DNA of 21,990 bases, from contig JBFXAM010000072.1 of the NCBI GenBank assembly GCA_050184295.1, forward strand, positions 1 through 21,990, in the 5' to 3' direction. The notes beneath the pieces are model-generated. The model ran no database searches. It was not told the origin of the DNA and saw nothing but the letters and a program-made list of their open reading frames with translations. Source of the DNA: JBFXAM01 sp050184295 (GTDB lineage Bacteria > Planctomycetota > Phycisphaerae > UBA1845 > Fen-1342). Shown here in pieces: positions 1-6,453 of the stretch. Both the position numbers and the translations under genes were made by a program. The stretch's first letter is position 1. Each line of letters begins with the position of its first letter.

Positions 1-2
1 GC

Positions 3-188
3 GCCGGCAAAAACCGCAACACCGCCGGGGCCGGGGTGGGCATGGCGGCCAAAAACGCCGCCGTAGACATTCTAGTCATGCACATCCCCCCCCCCAAGGC
101 GTTCCGCCCCAAAGCAGACCCGCTCATGACCGACTCCTTTCGCAGCGGCCCGAGCACCGGGGACCACGCGTCCCCGAGAATCTCCTAG
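3..188 (+). CDS. 3' end of an unrecognised gene (partial)
   Basis: An open frame enters from the left edge and ends at TAG 186-188, giving the last 61 residues of a protein whose start lies outside the window. The readable tail contains GAGVGMAAKNAAVDILVMHI followed by a Pro/Lys/Ser-rich end. Codon third positions are mostly G or C, like the surrounding genes, and the other two forward frames look like low-complexity Arg/Pro shadow. I do not recognise a family. It lies about 170 bp upstream of the FabG-type gene on the same strand, so co-transcription is possible but not shown. Confidence 0.45.
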   Translation, partial: AGKNRNTAGAGVGMAAKNAAVDILVMHIPPPKAFRPKADPLMTDSFRSGPSTGDHASPRIS

Positions 189-360
189 CAAGCAGCGTGC
201 CAGCGGCCCGGAATCGGCCGGCGATTAGAAATTTCCCGGCGCGATCGGCAGCGAACGCCGCGGCGGCCAGCGGACGCTATGTACCTGTCGGCGGCGGCGA
301 TATGATCCCCGGCGGGTAGGCGCTTCATTTCCGAACACTCAAGGGCCACAGGAGCACTTC

Positions 361-1110
361 GTGGGCATGCTCAGCGGGAAAGTCGGCTTGGTCACGGGCG
401 GCAGTCGGGGCATCGGGCGCGCGATCTGCGTCGCGCTGGCGAAGGAGGGGGCGAACATCGCGGTGAACTACTCCGCCAACGCGAAAGCGGCCGACGAGGT
501 GTGCAAGGAGCTACGCGCGCTGGGCGTGAAGGCGGAGGCGTTTAAGGCGAACGTGGCGAACGACGACGAGAACCACACGATGGTGGAAGGCGTGCGCAAG
601 AGCCTGGGCAAGATCGACATCCTCGTCAACAACGCGGGCATCACGCGCGACCGCACGTTCATGAAAATGACGCACGAACTGTGGCGCGAGGTGCTCGAAG
701 TGAACCTGACCGGCCCGGCGATGGTGACGCACGAGGCGCTGAAGGACATGACGGCGGCGGGCTGGGGGCGGATCGTCTTCATCACGTCGATCGTCGGGCA
801 GCAGGGGAATTTCGGGCAGAGCAATTACGCCGTCGCCAAAGGCGGGCTGGTCGCGCTGTGCAAGACGCTGGCGCGCGAGGTCGCGCGCAAGAACATCACC
901 GTTAACGCCGTCTCGCCCGGATTCATTACAACCGACATGACCGCGGGTGTACCCGACACGGTGCTGGAGCAGGTGAAGCAGATGACGCCGGTGGGGCGGT
1001 TGGGTACGCCGGACGAGGTCGCGGACGCGGTGCGATTCCTGGCGAGTCCGAACGCGAGCTACATCACGGGCGAGGTGATCAACGTCAACGGCGGGATGTA
1101 TATGGGGTAG
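361..1110 (+). CDS. fabG: 3-oxoacyl-ACP reductase FabG-type (SDR family)
   Basis: This 249-aa protein is a classical short-chain dehydrogenase/reductase. It has the Rossmann nucleotide-binding motif TGGSRGIG (residues 12-19), NNAG (90-93), the structural Asn115, and the catalytic Ser143, Tyr156 and Lys160 in SNYAVAK. It ends in the family's usual INVNGGMYMG. The family uses NADPH to reduce 3-ketoacyl thioesters in the cytoplasm. In fatty-acid synthesis the substrate is acyl-ACP, while the closely related PhaB acts on acetoacetyl-CoA for polyhydroxyalkanoate. The sequence alone does not separate the two, and no fab or pha neighbours are visible. Start choice: AGGAG at 350-354 sits 6 nt before GTG 361, and the in-frame ATG at 367 is the alternative. 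Length is normal for the family, and all key residues are present. Confidence 0.88.
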   Translation: MGMLSGKVGLVTGGSRGIGRAICVALAKEGANIAVNYSANAKAADEVCKELRALGVKAEAFKANVANDDENHTMVEGVRKSLGKIDILVNNAGITRDRTFMKMTHELWREVLEVNLTGPAMVTHEALKDMTAAGWGRIVFITSIVGQQGNFGQSNYAVAKGGLVALCKTLAREVARKNITVNAVSPGFITTDMTAGVPDTVLEQVKQMTPVGRLGTPDEVADAVRFLASPNASYITGEVINVNGGMYMG

Positions 1111-1154
1111 GGAACGGGGATCGGGGGACAGCAACGGCGGGACGAAGGGGCGAG

Positions 1155-1307
1155 GAGCGGCGACGCAGGAACGAAGCGCCCGCGAGCGGCGACGCAGGAA
1201 CGAAGCGCCCACGAGCGGCGACGCAGGAACGAAGCGCCCACGAGCGGCGATGGACGAACGCAGCGCCCGCGAGCGGGGACGATCGACGGAGGAACGTCCG
1301 AGCGGGG
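1155..1307. repeat. 29-bp tandem repeat array, ~5 units
   Basis: Units beginning GAGCGGCGACGCAGGAACG start at 1155, 1184, 1213, 1242 and 1271, exactly 29 bp apart. A sixth partial unit begins at 1300. The first three units are nearly identical, the fourth and fifth are degenerate, and the phase is kept throughout. Because 29 is not a multiple of three, the array cycles through reading frames, so the ORFs that cross it are artefacts. It begins 44 bp after the FabG stop and fills most of the 351-bp gap to the next gene. It has no spacer structure and is not a CRISPR. Confidence 0.85.
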
Positions 1308-1461
1308 AACGCGGACGGGGGATGCGATGGCCGGTGCGTGCGGCACGGGCAGGGGATCATTCTCCCCGCCCGGTTCTACCCCGATTCCGAACGCCGGCGT
1401 TGGCACCGGGAAAACGTGTTTGACGCAGCCGGACCAGCATGACCTTCGTGGAGCCGCCATC

Positions 1462-1698
1462 ATGCCCGAAGTCATCACCGACATCCTTCTCTCCGAATAC
1501 GACGCCCTCATCGCCGGTGTCGGCGATGATGCGACCGACAAGCAAATCGTTGGCGCCCTCGTGCCCGATGCTGATTGGACCGAGCGCGGCGCGCGCGAAG
1601 TGCTCCAGCTCGCGCGGACGTACGGAACCAGTATTCTGCGCAACGCGCTTGCTCTTGCATCCGCCATGGACATTGAGGACAGCGAAGCCGGTCTCTAA
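1462..1698 (+). CDS. Small hypothetical protein, 78 aa
   Basis: The ATG at 1462 is preceded by GGAG at 1450-1453 with 8-nt spacing, and the frame ends in TAA 1696-1698. The product is acidic and mostly helical in appearance: it starts MPEVITDILLSEYDALI, has an Asp-rich segment (GVGDDATDKQ) and ends ALASAMDIEDSEAGL. There is no signal peptide, membrane segment or cysteine. Its composition (Asp/Glu/Ile/Leu) is protein-like and unlike the Arg/Pro-rich shadow ORFs nearby, which is the main argument that it is real. I do not recognise the family. It sits between two tandem-repeat arrays in the decayed segment to the left of the transposase remnant. An in-frame GTG-type extension up to 1327 would enter the repeat region and is less likely. 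Confidence 0.6.
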   Translation: MPEVITDILLSEYDALIAGVGDDATDKQIVGALVPDADWTERGAREVLQLARTYGTSILRNALALASAMDIEDSEAGL

Positions 1699-1710
1699 TG
1701 GGCTCAGAAC

Positions 1711-1772
1711 GCGGTCGCGGTTGGAGTCTTTGCGGTCGCGGGTCAAGTCTTTGCGGTCGCGGGTGGAGTCCT
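1711..1772. repeat. 21-bp tandem repeat, 3 units
   Basis: Three head-to-tail units beginning GCGGTCGCGG start at 1711, 1732 and 1753, with the shared tail (G/A)AGTCTTT in the first two. The array starts 12 bp after the stop of the small ORF and runs directly into the hairpin GGCCCC-GAA-GGGGCC (1773-1787), which is immediately followed by the left module of the RAYT-like element. Confidence 0.8.
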
Positions 1773-1793
1773 GGCCCCGAAGGGGCCGCGGGC

Positions 1794-1893
1794 TGTAGCC
1801 ACGGGTGGAGCGGCGGCGCGGCGCAGCCGACCGCCGCGGCACCCGTGGAAGCGTGATTCTCTTATCCGCTTCTTGCCCCGGAGGGGCAGAGGA
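1794..1893 (+). repeat. Left REP-like inverted module
   Basis: The module contains a long imperfect hairpin with 9-bp perfect outer arms, CCACGGGTG (1799-1807) and CACCCGTGG (1840-1848), plus inner arms CGGCGG (1811-1816) and CCGCCG (1831-1836). A second, perfect hairpin is TGCCCC-GGA-GGGGCA (1874-1888). The second hairpin ends next to AGAGGAGG (1888-1895), which is also the likely ribosome-binding site of the transposase, so folding could affect its translation. Confidence 0.8.
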
Positions 1894-1899
1894 GGCTTG

Positions 1900-2310
1900 G
1901 TGCCCGGAACTTACACCCAAATCCTCCTGTACATCGTGTACTCCACCAAACATCGCAAGCCGTGGGTTACACCCGACCTCGCCGAGCGACTGTCTCCCTA
2001 CATCGGCGGCGTGGCCGATCACGTACATCTTTACGTTCGGTGGCGACCCGCAGCGACTGTCTCGAACCTGCTGAAAACAGTGAAGGCGCGATCGTCGCTC
2101 TGAGTGCATCAGCCGTTCCCCAATCTGGCCGCATTCGCCTGGCAGGAGGCATACAGCGCGTTCGCGGTCAGCGAGTCGCAGGAAGAATCCGTGGAGGAAT
2201 ACATCGCGGGACAGGCGGAGCATCACAAGCACGAAGACTTTAAGACGGAGCTGTTGAGATTCCTCGGCGCGCGCGAGATTGAATTCGACGAGCGCCACGT
2301 ATTCGATTGA
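1900..2310 (+). pseudogene. REP-associated tyrosine transposase (Y1/IS200-like), interrupted
   Basis: One reading frame runs from GTG 1900 to TGA 2308 but is broken by an internal TGA at 2101-2103. The N-terminal part begins VPGTYTQILLYIVYSTKHRK and includes the metal-binding HUH motif DHVHLYV (His codons 2020-2022 and 2026-2028). The part after the TGA holds the expected nucleophile in EEYIAGQAEHH (Tyr 2200-2202, Gln 2212-2214) and ends FDERHVFD. The TGA falls in SSL*VHQ, where I expect Trp in relatives, so a single TGG to TGA change explains it. A second lesion is likely: SPYIGGVADHVH lacks roughly 17-20 residues that relatives usually carry between the YIGG and IGG(V/M)xDHVH segments, as if a direct repeat encoding IGG had recombined. 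The domain makes and rejoins ssDNA via a 5'-phosphotyrosine. GTG 1900 follows AGAGGAGG by 4 nt. Recoding of the TGA is possible but less likely. Confidence 0.85.
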
Positions 2311-2331
2311 GCCGCTGCGCCATCCCGCACT

Positions 2332-2429
2332 TCCTCTGCCCCTCCGGGGCACGATCGAGACAACGAACCTGCTTCCACGGGTTGCGCTCCGTCCGCCTGT
2401 CGGTGGACTGCGCTCCACCCGTGGCTACA
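2332..2429 (-). repeat. Right REP-like inverted module
   Basis: This is an inverted copy of the left module, beginning 21 bp after the transposase stop. It contains TGCCCC-TCC-GGGGCA (2337-2351). It also has a long hairpin with CCACGGGT (2375-2382) pairing ACCCGTGG (2417-2424), and inner arms GTCCGCC/GGTGGAC (one G-U pair) around TGTC. The hairpin interior differs in sequence from the left copy but folds the same way, so structure seems better conserved than bases. Confidence 0.8.
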
Positions 2430-2477
2430 TTCCGGCGCCCCGCTGGGCCGAAGACATGGCCTCGCGCGGATTCGGGC

Positions 2478-2702
2478 TGCGAGCCAGGGAGGAAGTGCCG
2501 CCTGCAAATCGACCCCGTTATCCCGATCAGTCAGGGCGGAACGGACGAGGAACACAACCTGCGCGCCGTCTGCGTCTGGCACAACAAGGACAAGGCGAGC
2601 CTCAAAGTGCCAACGTCGCGGGACGCGATCAGTGCGATGGCGCTGATCCGTCGGCAACCGCGCGGCGTGCAGCAGGGAGTATATGAGAGGCTATCCCAAA
2701 AC
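2478..2702 (+). pseudogene. HNH endonuclease remnant
   Basis: The frame shows CRLQIDPVIPISQGGTDEEHN, then LRAVCVWHNKDKASLK and a helical tail ending VYERLSQN. This is the layout of an HNH nuclease core: D-H, GG, N (2556), then H-N-K (2580-2588). The residue after the Asp, normally the catalytic His, is Pro here (codon 2514-2516, CCC, one base from CAC). No proper start or full N-terminal zinc-binding part is visible; upstream sequence belongs to the right REP-like module. The frame stays open to 2900, but after 2702 it runs into repeats and no longer looks protein-like. I read it as the truncated and probably inactive end of an HNH gene, possibly cut by the neighbouring element. It could still be part of a larger gene with an unseen start. 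Confidence 0.7.
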
Positions 2703-2938
2703 GTGATAACTCTAGAGGGGCCTCTGAAATACCCCGCGCGCGGTCTTGAGGACGTGCATATTCTCGACGGAATGCGCATGTTGTTTCGTGTCGGGTGCGG
2801 TTGCTCAGAGGCCCCTGGAGGCTATCCCAGAACCCCGTACCGGCGTTGCCGCGAATTAGGTACATTGCGAAGACCGCTTGACAATCGCAGTGCACTCTGA
2901 GCCCGAATGCCAGAGACAGTTTGTTGTGGGATAACCTC
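2687..2938. repeat. Cluster of short direct and inverted repeats
   Basis: GAGGCTATCCCA occurs at 2687-2698 (inside the end of the HNH remnant) and again at 2818-2829. An 11/12 inverted version, TGGGATAACCTC, lies at 2927-2938. Nested between the first two, AGGGGCCTCTGA (2716-2727) is exactly complementary to TCAGAGGCCCCT (2805-2816). The 121-bp segment 2818-2938 is thus bounded by 12-bp imperfect inverted repeats, a MITE-like layout. No coding sequence is recognisable within it. Confidence 0.65.
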
Positions 2939-3604
2939 TAGTAATCACTCACAATGACCGCGTCGTCTGTCCCGTTGAATCTCGCATGGGCGGCGGCTCC
3001 ATGTGCGACTACGCGAGGCTCTGGGAGAGCCTCGAGAGTCTCGCGAAGAGATTCGACAACAAGCCCGGCGGCAAGTGAGAGCCACTCGATGGCCGACACG
3101 CTCAGCCGAGCGCGGCGCATTAGGTGCAGGGCCGCGATCCGCGGCGAGGATACAGCGCCCGAAGGAGTCGTGCCGTCCATCCTGCATCGGATTGAACGCC
3201 GCTTCGCCCTCCATCGCATCGATTTCCCCGGCAAGCCCGACCCTGTGATGCTCGCGCGCGGGCATGTCGTACTGGGCGACGGTTGCGATGGTCACATGCA
3301 CACTTGCAGACGAGGTCTATATACGCCGACAAATGGCGCGTTCTGGAACGCAAAGCGATCAACGAATCGCGAGCGCGAACGGCACACACGCTCGGCTCTT
3401 CGCAGGACGGGCTGGCGCGTTCTTGTTGTGTGGGCGTGCCAAACGCGCCATCGCGACACAGTCTCGCAGCGGCTTGTGGCGTTCATGCGCGCATTGCGCC
3501 GCTACGCCGCCACCGTCGCCGCCGCGATTTCGCCCGACGGTCCCGTTTCGCCGCGCGTCCTTCGCCTGTCGCACGCGATCGTCACGCTGCCCCGTCCACC
3601 CGGG
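2939..3604. other. Gene-poor segment with no supportable CDS
   Basis: About 670 bp without a gene I can support. Short frames exist on both strands. On the minus strand two overlapping frames look weakly protein-like: one ends at 2938 with LAAGLVVESLRETLEALPEP, the other begins near 3301 with MHVTIATVAQYDMPAREHHR. A single frameshift near 3160 would join them, so a decayed gene is possible. A perfect hairpin GAGGCTCT-GGG-AGAGCCTC lies at 3015-3033, followed by the palindrome CGAGAGTCTCG. GC at third positions is not as biased as in the real genes. Confidence 0.4.
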
Positions 3605-4720
3605 TCAGCCGCCGGTCAACAGCTCCACAAACGGGTCGATGTCGAAGTTGTCGACGGCGCCGTCGTTGTTGATGTCGGCACGGAGGCGGTCGCAGTTGGG
3701 AAACGCAGCGGCATAGGCCGCTGGATCGACGAGCGCGAGAACGAATGGGTCGATGTCGAAGTTGTTGACGAAGCGGTCGCAGTTCAGATCTCCCGTCGTG
3801 GCAAACGTCGCGAGCGCGACGCCGCGGAAGGGCTGCGCGCCGGTGAGAAACGCGGTGCGATCGGTGCCGTCGAGCCGGACGCGCCAGAGCGTGGACGCCG
3901 CGATGTCCGTCCACCAAGCAAAGCCGAGTTGCGGATCGATCGCGAGGTGGCGCGGGTCGTTGCTCGCCGCGCAAAGTGCAGTCGGATTCGCTCCGTCCAG
4001 ACCCGCCGTCATAAGCGTGTTGGTGGCGTCTTCGAGCCAGTACATCCGGCCGCCGGCGGGGTCGACCGCGACGCCGCGCAAATTACCGAGGCCCTGGTAG
4101 CATCGATAGAGGGTCTGCGCGCCCGAGCCGTCGGTTTTCTTGCGCACGACCCAACCGTAGACGAGCGGCGGACCGAGCGTGCGTCCGGTCACGTAGATCA
4201 GTCCGCCGGGCGCGAGCGCGAGGGAGTCCAGGTCGATCGGCTGCTGCTCGTACTCGCCGCCGACGGATCCGAGATTGGCGCCGTCGCTGTCGGCGACAAA
4301 CACGCCGTAGTGCGGTGAGCTGCCGGAGCGGAAGTACATCTGAACCCAGTACACGCGATGAGTGACGGGGTCGGGTGCAATGGAGTAAACGCTCATGCTG
4401 TCGTAATAGGGATCCAGGTCGTAGATCACGAGCGCGTTCGAGCCGTCGAGATTGGCACGGAACATCTGGCGCGACGACGACCAGTACATGTAGCCGGCGA
4501 GGTCGTCGATGCCGACGGTCCGTGCGTCGCTTCCGGCGGCGCGGACGAACTGGTTCTGGGTTCCGTCGACCGCGCAGCGGCGGATTTCGTTGCTTTGCAG
4601 GTAATAGACGACGCGCCCGCCGGCGGCGGCGGATGATGTGAGCACGAGGCCGCCGAGCAGGAGCAGCAGCCAGCCGCACGGCGCGGCGCGCCGCGGCTGG
4701 AGCGTGAAGAGGTGGGACAT
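3605..4720 (-). CDS. Secreted YWTD-type propeller protein with dockerin-like C-terminus
   Basis: The 371-aa product starts at ATG 4720 (MSHLFTLQ); GGAGG (complement of 4728-4732) lies 7 nt upstream. The other ATG, at 4726, is only 1 nt from that site. Residues ~11-33 form a signal peptide with the hydrophobic run WLLLLLGGLVLTSSAAA. The body has repeated units resembling LDL-receptor YWTD blades (MYWSSSR, RVYWVQM, MYWLEDA, FAWWTDI), each followed by LDG or DSDGAN, suggesting a beta-propeller of about 5-6 blades. Residues 310-371 hold two EF-hand-like/dockerin-like repeats: GDLNCDRFVNNFDIDPF and ADINNDGAVDNFDIDPF. Type I dockerins bind Ca2+ with Asp/Asn at these positions. The protein should be exported, but its partner is unknown. 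The same C-terminal module closes the protein at 19159-21756. No enzymatic residues are recognisable. Confidence 0.85.
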   Translation of the reverse strand: MSHLFTLQPRRAAPCGWLLLLLGGLVLTSSAAAGGRVVYYLQSNEIRRCAVDGTQNQFVRAAGSDARTVGIDDLAGYMYWSSSRQMFRANLDGSNALVIYDLDPYYDSMSVYSIAPDPVTHRVYWVQMYFRSGSSPHYGVFVADSDGANLGSVGGEYEQQPIDLDSLALAPGGLIYVTGRTLGPPLVYGWVVRKKTDGSGAQTLYRCYQGLGNLRGVAVDPAGGRMYWLEDATNTLMTAGLDGANPTALCAASNDPRHLAIDPQLGFAWWTDIAASTLWRVRLDGTDRTAFLTGAQPFRGVALATFATTGDLNCDRFVNNFDIDPFVLALVDPAAYAAAFPNCDRLRADINNDGAVDNFDIDPFVELLTGG

Positions 4721-5151
4721 GGCCATGCCTCCGCGGAGCGCACAGCCAGCGACGCCGGCGTCGGCGTGAAAGGCCAGCCGGTCGGCTCCGGAGAACATCC
4801 TTGCACGCAGCGTGCCACACGCCGTGCGCGGTCTGTGAGCCCCAGGACGGGTTTCCGGGTGGTGGAGTGGGGAGTTTCGCGCAGTTGGATTGGGGAATTT
4901 GGCGCACCCGGAGTCGCCGCCGGACGCCCGGCGTGGGTGCGAACCTGCGGCCCGCCCGCGCTGCGCCGTGGTCGCCAACCCCGCGCGAGGGATCGCGGAC
5001 AGCGCAGAGCCGCACGCCGCCTCGACCCCGGTGGCCCTGCGCTCCTTCGCCCCGCCCGCCGCTGGGATTTTCGACCGGGCGCGGCTAGTCTGCTGCGTCT
5101 ACTCCGTAACGCTCGCGACGGCGCGGCGGAGCCAGACGAACTGGAGACGGC
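4721..5151. other. Divergent intergenic region
   Basis: This 431-bp spacer lies between the minus-strand propeller gene and the plus-strand MoxR gene and must carry both promoters. I see no convincing -35/-10 pair, operator palindrome, RNA gene or protein-like frame. At its right end GGAG (5143-5146) is the MoxR ribosome-binding site. Confidence 0.6.
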
Positions 5152-6153
5152 ATGGCGGCGACGCATACGGAAGTGCAGCAGATCGGGCAGCTCGTGCGGC
5201 AGCACGCGGAGCACTTTGAGCGGCTGACGACGGAGATTCGGCGGGTGATCGTCGGGCAGGACAACCTCCTGCGCAAGATGCTCGTCGGGCTGCTCGCAAA
5301 CGGCCACATCCTGCTCGAGGGTGTGCCGGGGCTGGCGAAGACGACGGCGGTCGCAACGCTGGCCCGCGCCATCCGCACGAAGTTTCAGCGGCTGCAATTC
5401 ACCCCGGACCTGCTGCCCGCGGACATCGTCGGCACGATGGTCTTTCAGCCAAAGGACGGCACGTTCACAGTGAAGCGCGGTCCGATCTTCGCGAACCTGA
5501 TCCTCGCGGACGAGATCAATCGCGCGCCCGCGAAGGTGCAGAGCGCGCTGCTGGAGGCGATGCAGGAGCGGCAGGTCACGATCGGCGAGCAGACGTATCG
5601 GCTCGACGAGCCGTTCCTGGTGCTGGCGACGCAGAACCCGATCGAGCAGGAAGGCACGTATCCCTTGCCCGAGGCGCAGGTCGATCGGTTCATGCTCAAG
5701 CTCCTGGTCGAGTATCCATCGCGCGACGAGGAGCGCCTGATCCTCGACCGCATGGCGCACCACCGCGGCGTGCCACAGGTAAACGCCGTGCTCGAGCCGG
5801 AGCAGGTGCTCGCGGCGCGGGCGGTGCTCGACGAGATTCACGTCGACGACAAGGTGAAGGACTACATCGTCGCGCTGGTTCACGCGACGCGCAACCCGCG
5901 CGAGTTCAAGCTGAACGAGATCAGCGAGTGGATCGAATATGGCGCCAGCCCGCGCGCGACGATTTACCTGTCGCTCGGCGCGAAGGCGCTGGCTTTTCTC
6001 GGCGGGCGCGGCTGGGTGTCGCCGCAAGATGTGAAGGACATTGCCCCGGACGTGCTGCGGCACCGCGTGATCATCAGCTACGAGGCCGAGGCGGAGGAGA
6101 AGACGAGCGACGATGTCGTGCGGTATGTGCTGGATCACGTCGAAGTGCCGTAA
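5152..6153 (+). CDS. MoxR-family AAA+ ATPase
   Basis: The product is 333 aa, normal for MoxR. It has Walker A GVPGLAKT (residues 57-64), Walker B LILADE followed by INRAP (116-125), the MoxR signature QSALLEAMQE (130-139), sensor 1 ATQNP (159-163), and PLPEAQVDRFMLK (171-183). A helical lid domain follows. MoxR proteins are cytoplasmic chaperone-like ATPases that usually act with a von Willebrand A-domain protein to insert metals or mature complexes. The usual partners (DUF58, VWA or transglutaminase genes) are absent here; only a small membrane protein follows, 27 bp downstream. Start ATG 5152 has GGAG (5143-5146) 5 nt upstream. All nucleotide-binding residues are intact. The substrate cannot be inferred. 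Confidence 0.93.
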   Translation: MAATHTEVQQIGQLVRQHAEHFERLTTEIRRVIVGQDNLLRKMLVGLLANGHILLEGVPGLAKTTAVATLARAIRTKFQRLQFTPDLLPADIVGTMVFQPKDGTFTVKRGPIFANLILADEINRAPAKVQSALLEAMQERQVTIGEQTYRLDEPFLVLATQNPIEQEGTYPLPEAQVDRFMLKLLVEYPSRDEERLILDRMAHHRGVPQVNAVLEPEQVLAARAVLDEIHVDDKVKDYIVALVHATRNPREFKLNEISEWIEYGASPRATIYLSLGAKALAFLGGRGWVSPQDVKDIAPDVLRHRVIISYEAEAEEKTSDDVVRYVLDHVEVP

Positions 6154-6180
6154 CGGCCCGCGGCGGCGGTGGGGCAAGGG

Positions 6181-6453
6181 ATGGTCGTGGAAGCGCGGCT
6201 CAGCGGGCGGCGGCTGGTGTGGACGTTCGTCATCAGCCTGGTGCTGCTGGCGGTCGTGCTGTTTTTTCTTTCGCGGATGATGCAGAAGCCGCGCGAGCGG
6301 CGCGGCGGCACAGGGCCCCGCGCTGGCGTCTGGGTGGCGCCCGCCGGCGGCGGAGCGCTCCTCCCGCCGGCGCGCCCGGCCTATCGCGCCGCCAGATGCA
6401 CGAGCAGCAGCGACACATCCGTCGGGCAGATGCCGCTGACGCGCGACGCCTGA
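6181..6453 (+). CDS. Small single-pass membrane protein, 90 aa
   Basis: ATG 6181 is preceded by a G-rich stretch (GGGGCAAGGG); an in-frame GTG at 6169 is an alternative. After a basic N-terminus (EARLSGRRL) comes one strong membrane helix, VWTFVISLVLLAVVLFFL, then a positively charged juxtamembrane stretch (KPRERR) and a Gly/Pro/Ala-rich tail. The last 73 nt overlap the 3' end of mnmG on the opposite strand, and that part is the less trustworthy. It follows the MoxR gene by 27 bp, so the two may be co-transcribed and the protein may tether or serve the MoxR ATPase; this is inference. MoxR loci often encode larger membrane proteins at this position, so it could be a truncated relic. Confidence 0.5.
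   Translation: MVVEARLSGRRLVWTFVISLVLLAVVLFFLSRMMQKPRERRGGTGPRAGVWVAPAGGGALLPPARPAYRAARCTSSSDTSVGQMPLTRDA

Larger units (their letters stand above)
1794..2429 (+). mobile_element. RAYT/IS200-like element with ~100-bp inverted end modules
   Basis: A broken Y1-type transposase gene (1900-2310) lies between two inverted modules. Three blocks recur in inverted orientation with almost identical spacing. Block one is TGTAGCCACGGGTGGAGCG (1794-1812, complement at 2411-2429). Block two is ACCCGTGGAAGC (1841-1852, complement at 2371-2382). Block three starts TGCCCCGGAGGGGCA and is a 20-nt exact match (1874-1893, complement at 2332-2351). Offsets from the outer end are 0/47/80 on the left and 0/47/78 on the right. 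This matches the known association of REP-associated tyrosine transposases with palindromic REP/BIME sequences. Treating the whole 636 bp as one unit is inference. No target-site duplication could be assigned. Confidence 0.75.

Noticed and set aside
1155..1307. CRISPR array
   Set aside because: Units are directly contiguous with no unique spacers, and no cas gene is present.
1085..1360. Minus-strand ORFs with repeated ALRSCVAARGRFVPASP peptides
   Set aside because: The peptide repeats are only the translation of the 29-bp DNA repeat, which cycles through all frames.
1420..1450. TTGACG as a possible -35 box for the 78-aa ORF
   Set aside because: No TATAAT-like sequence lies 16-18 bp downstream.
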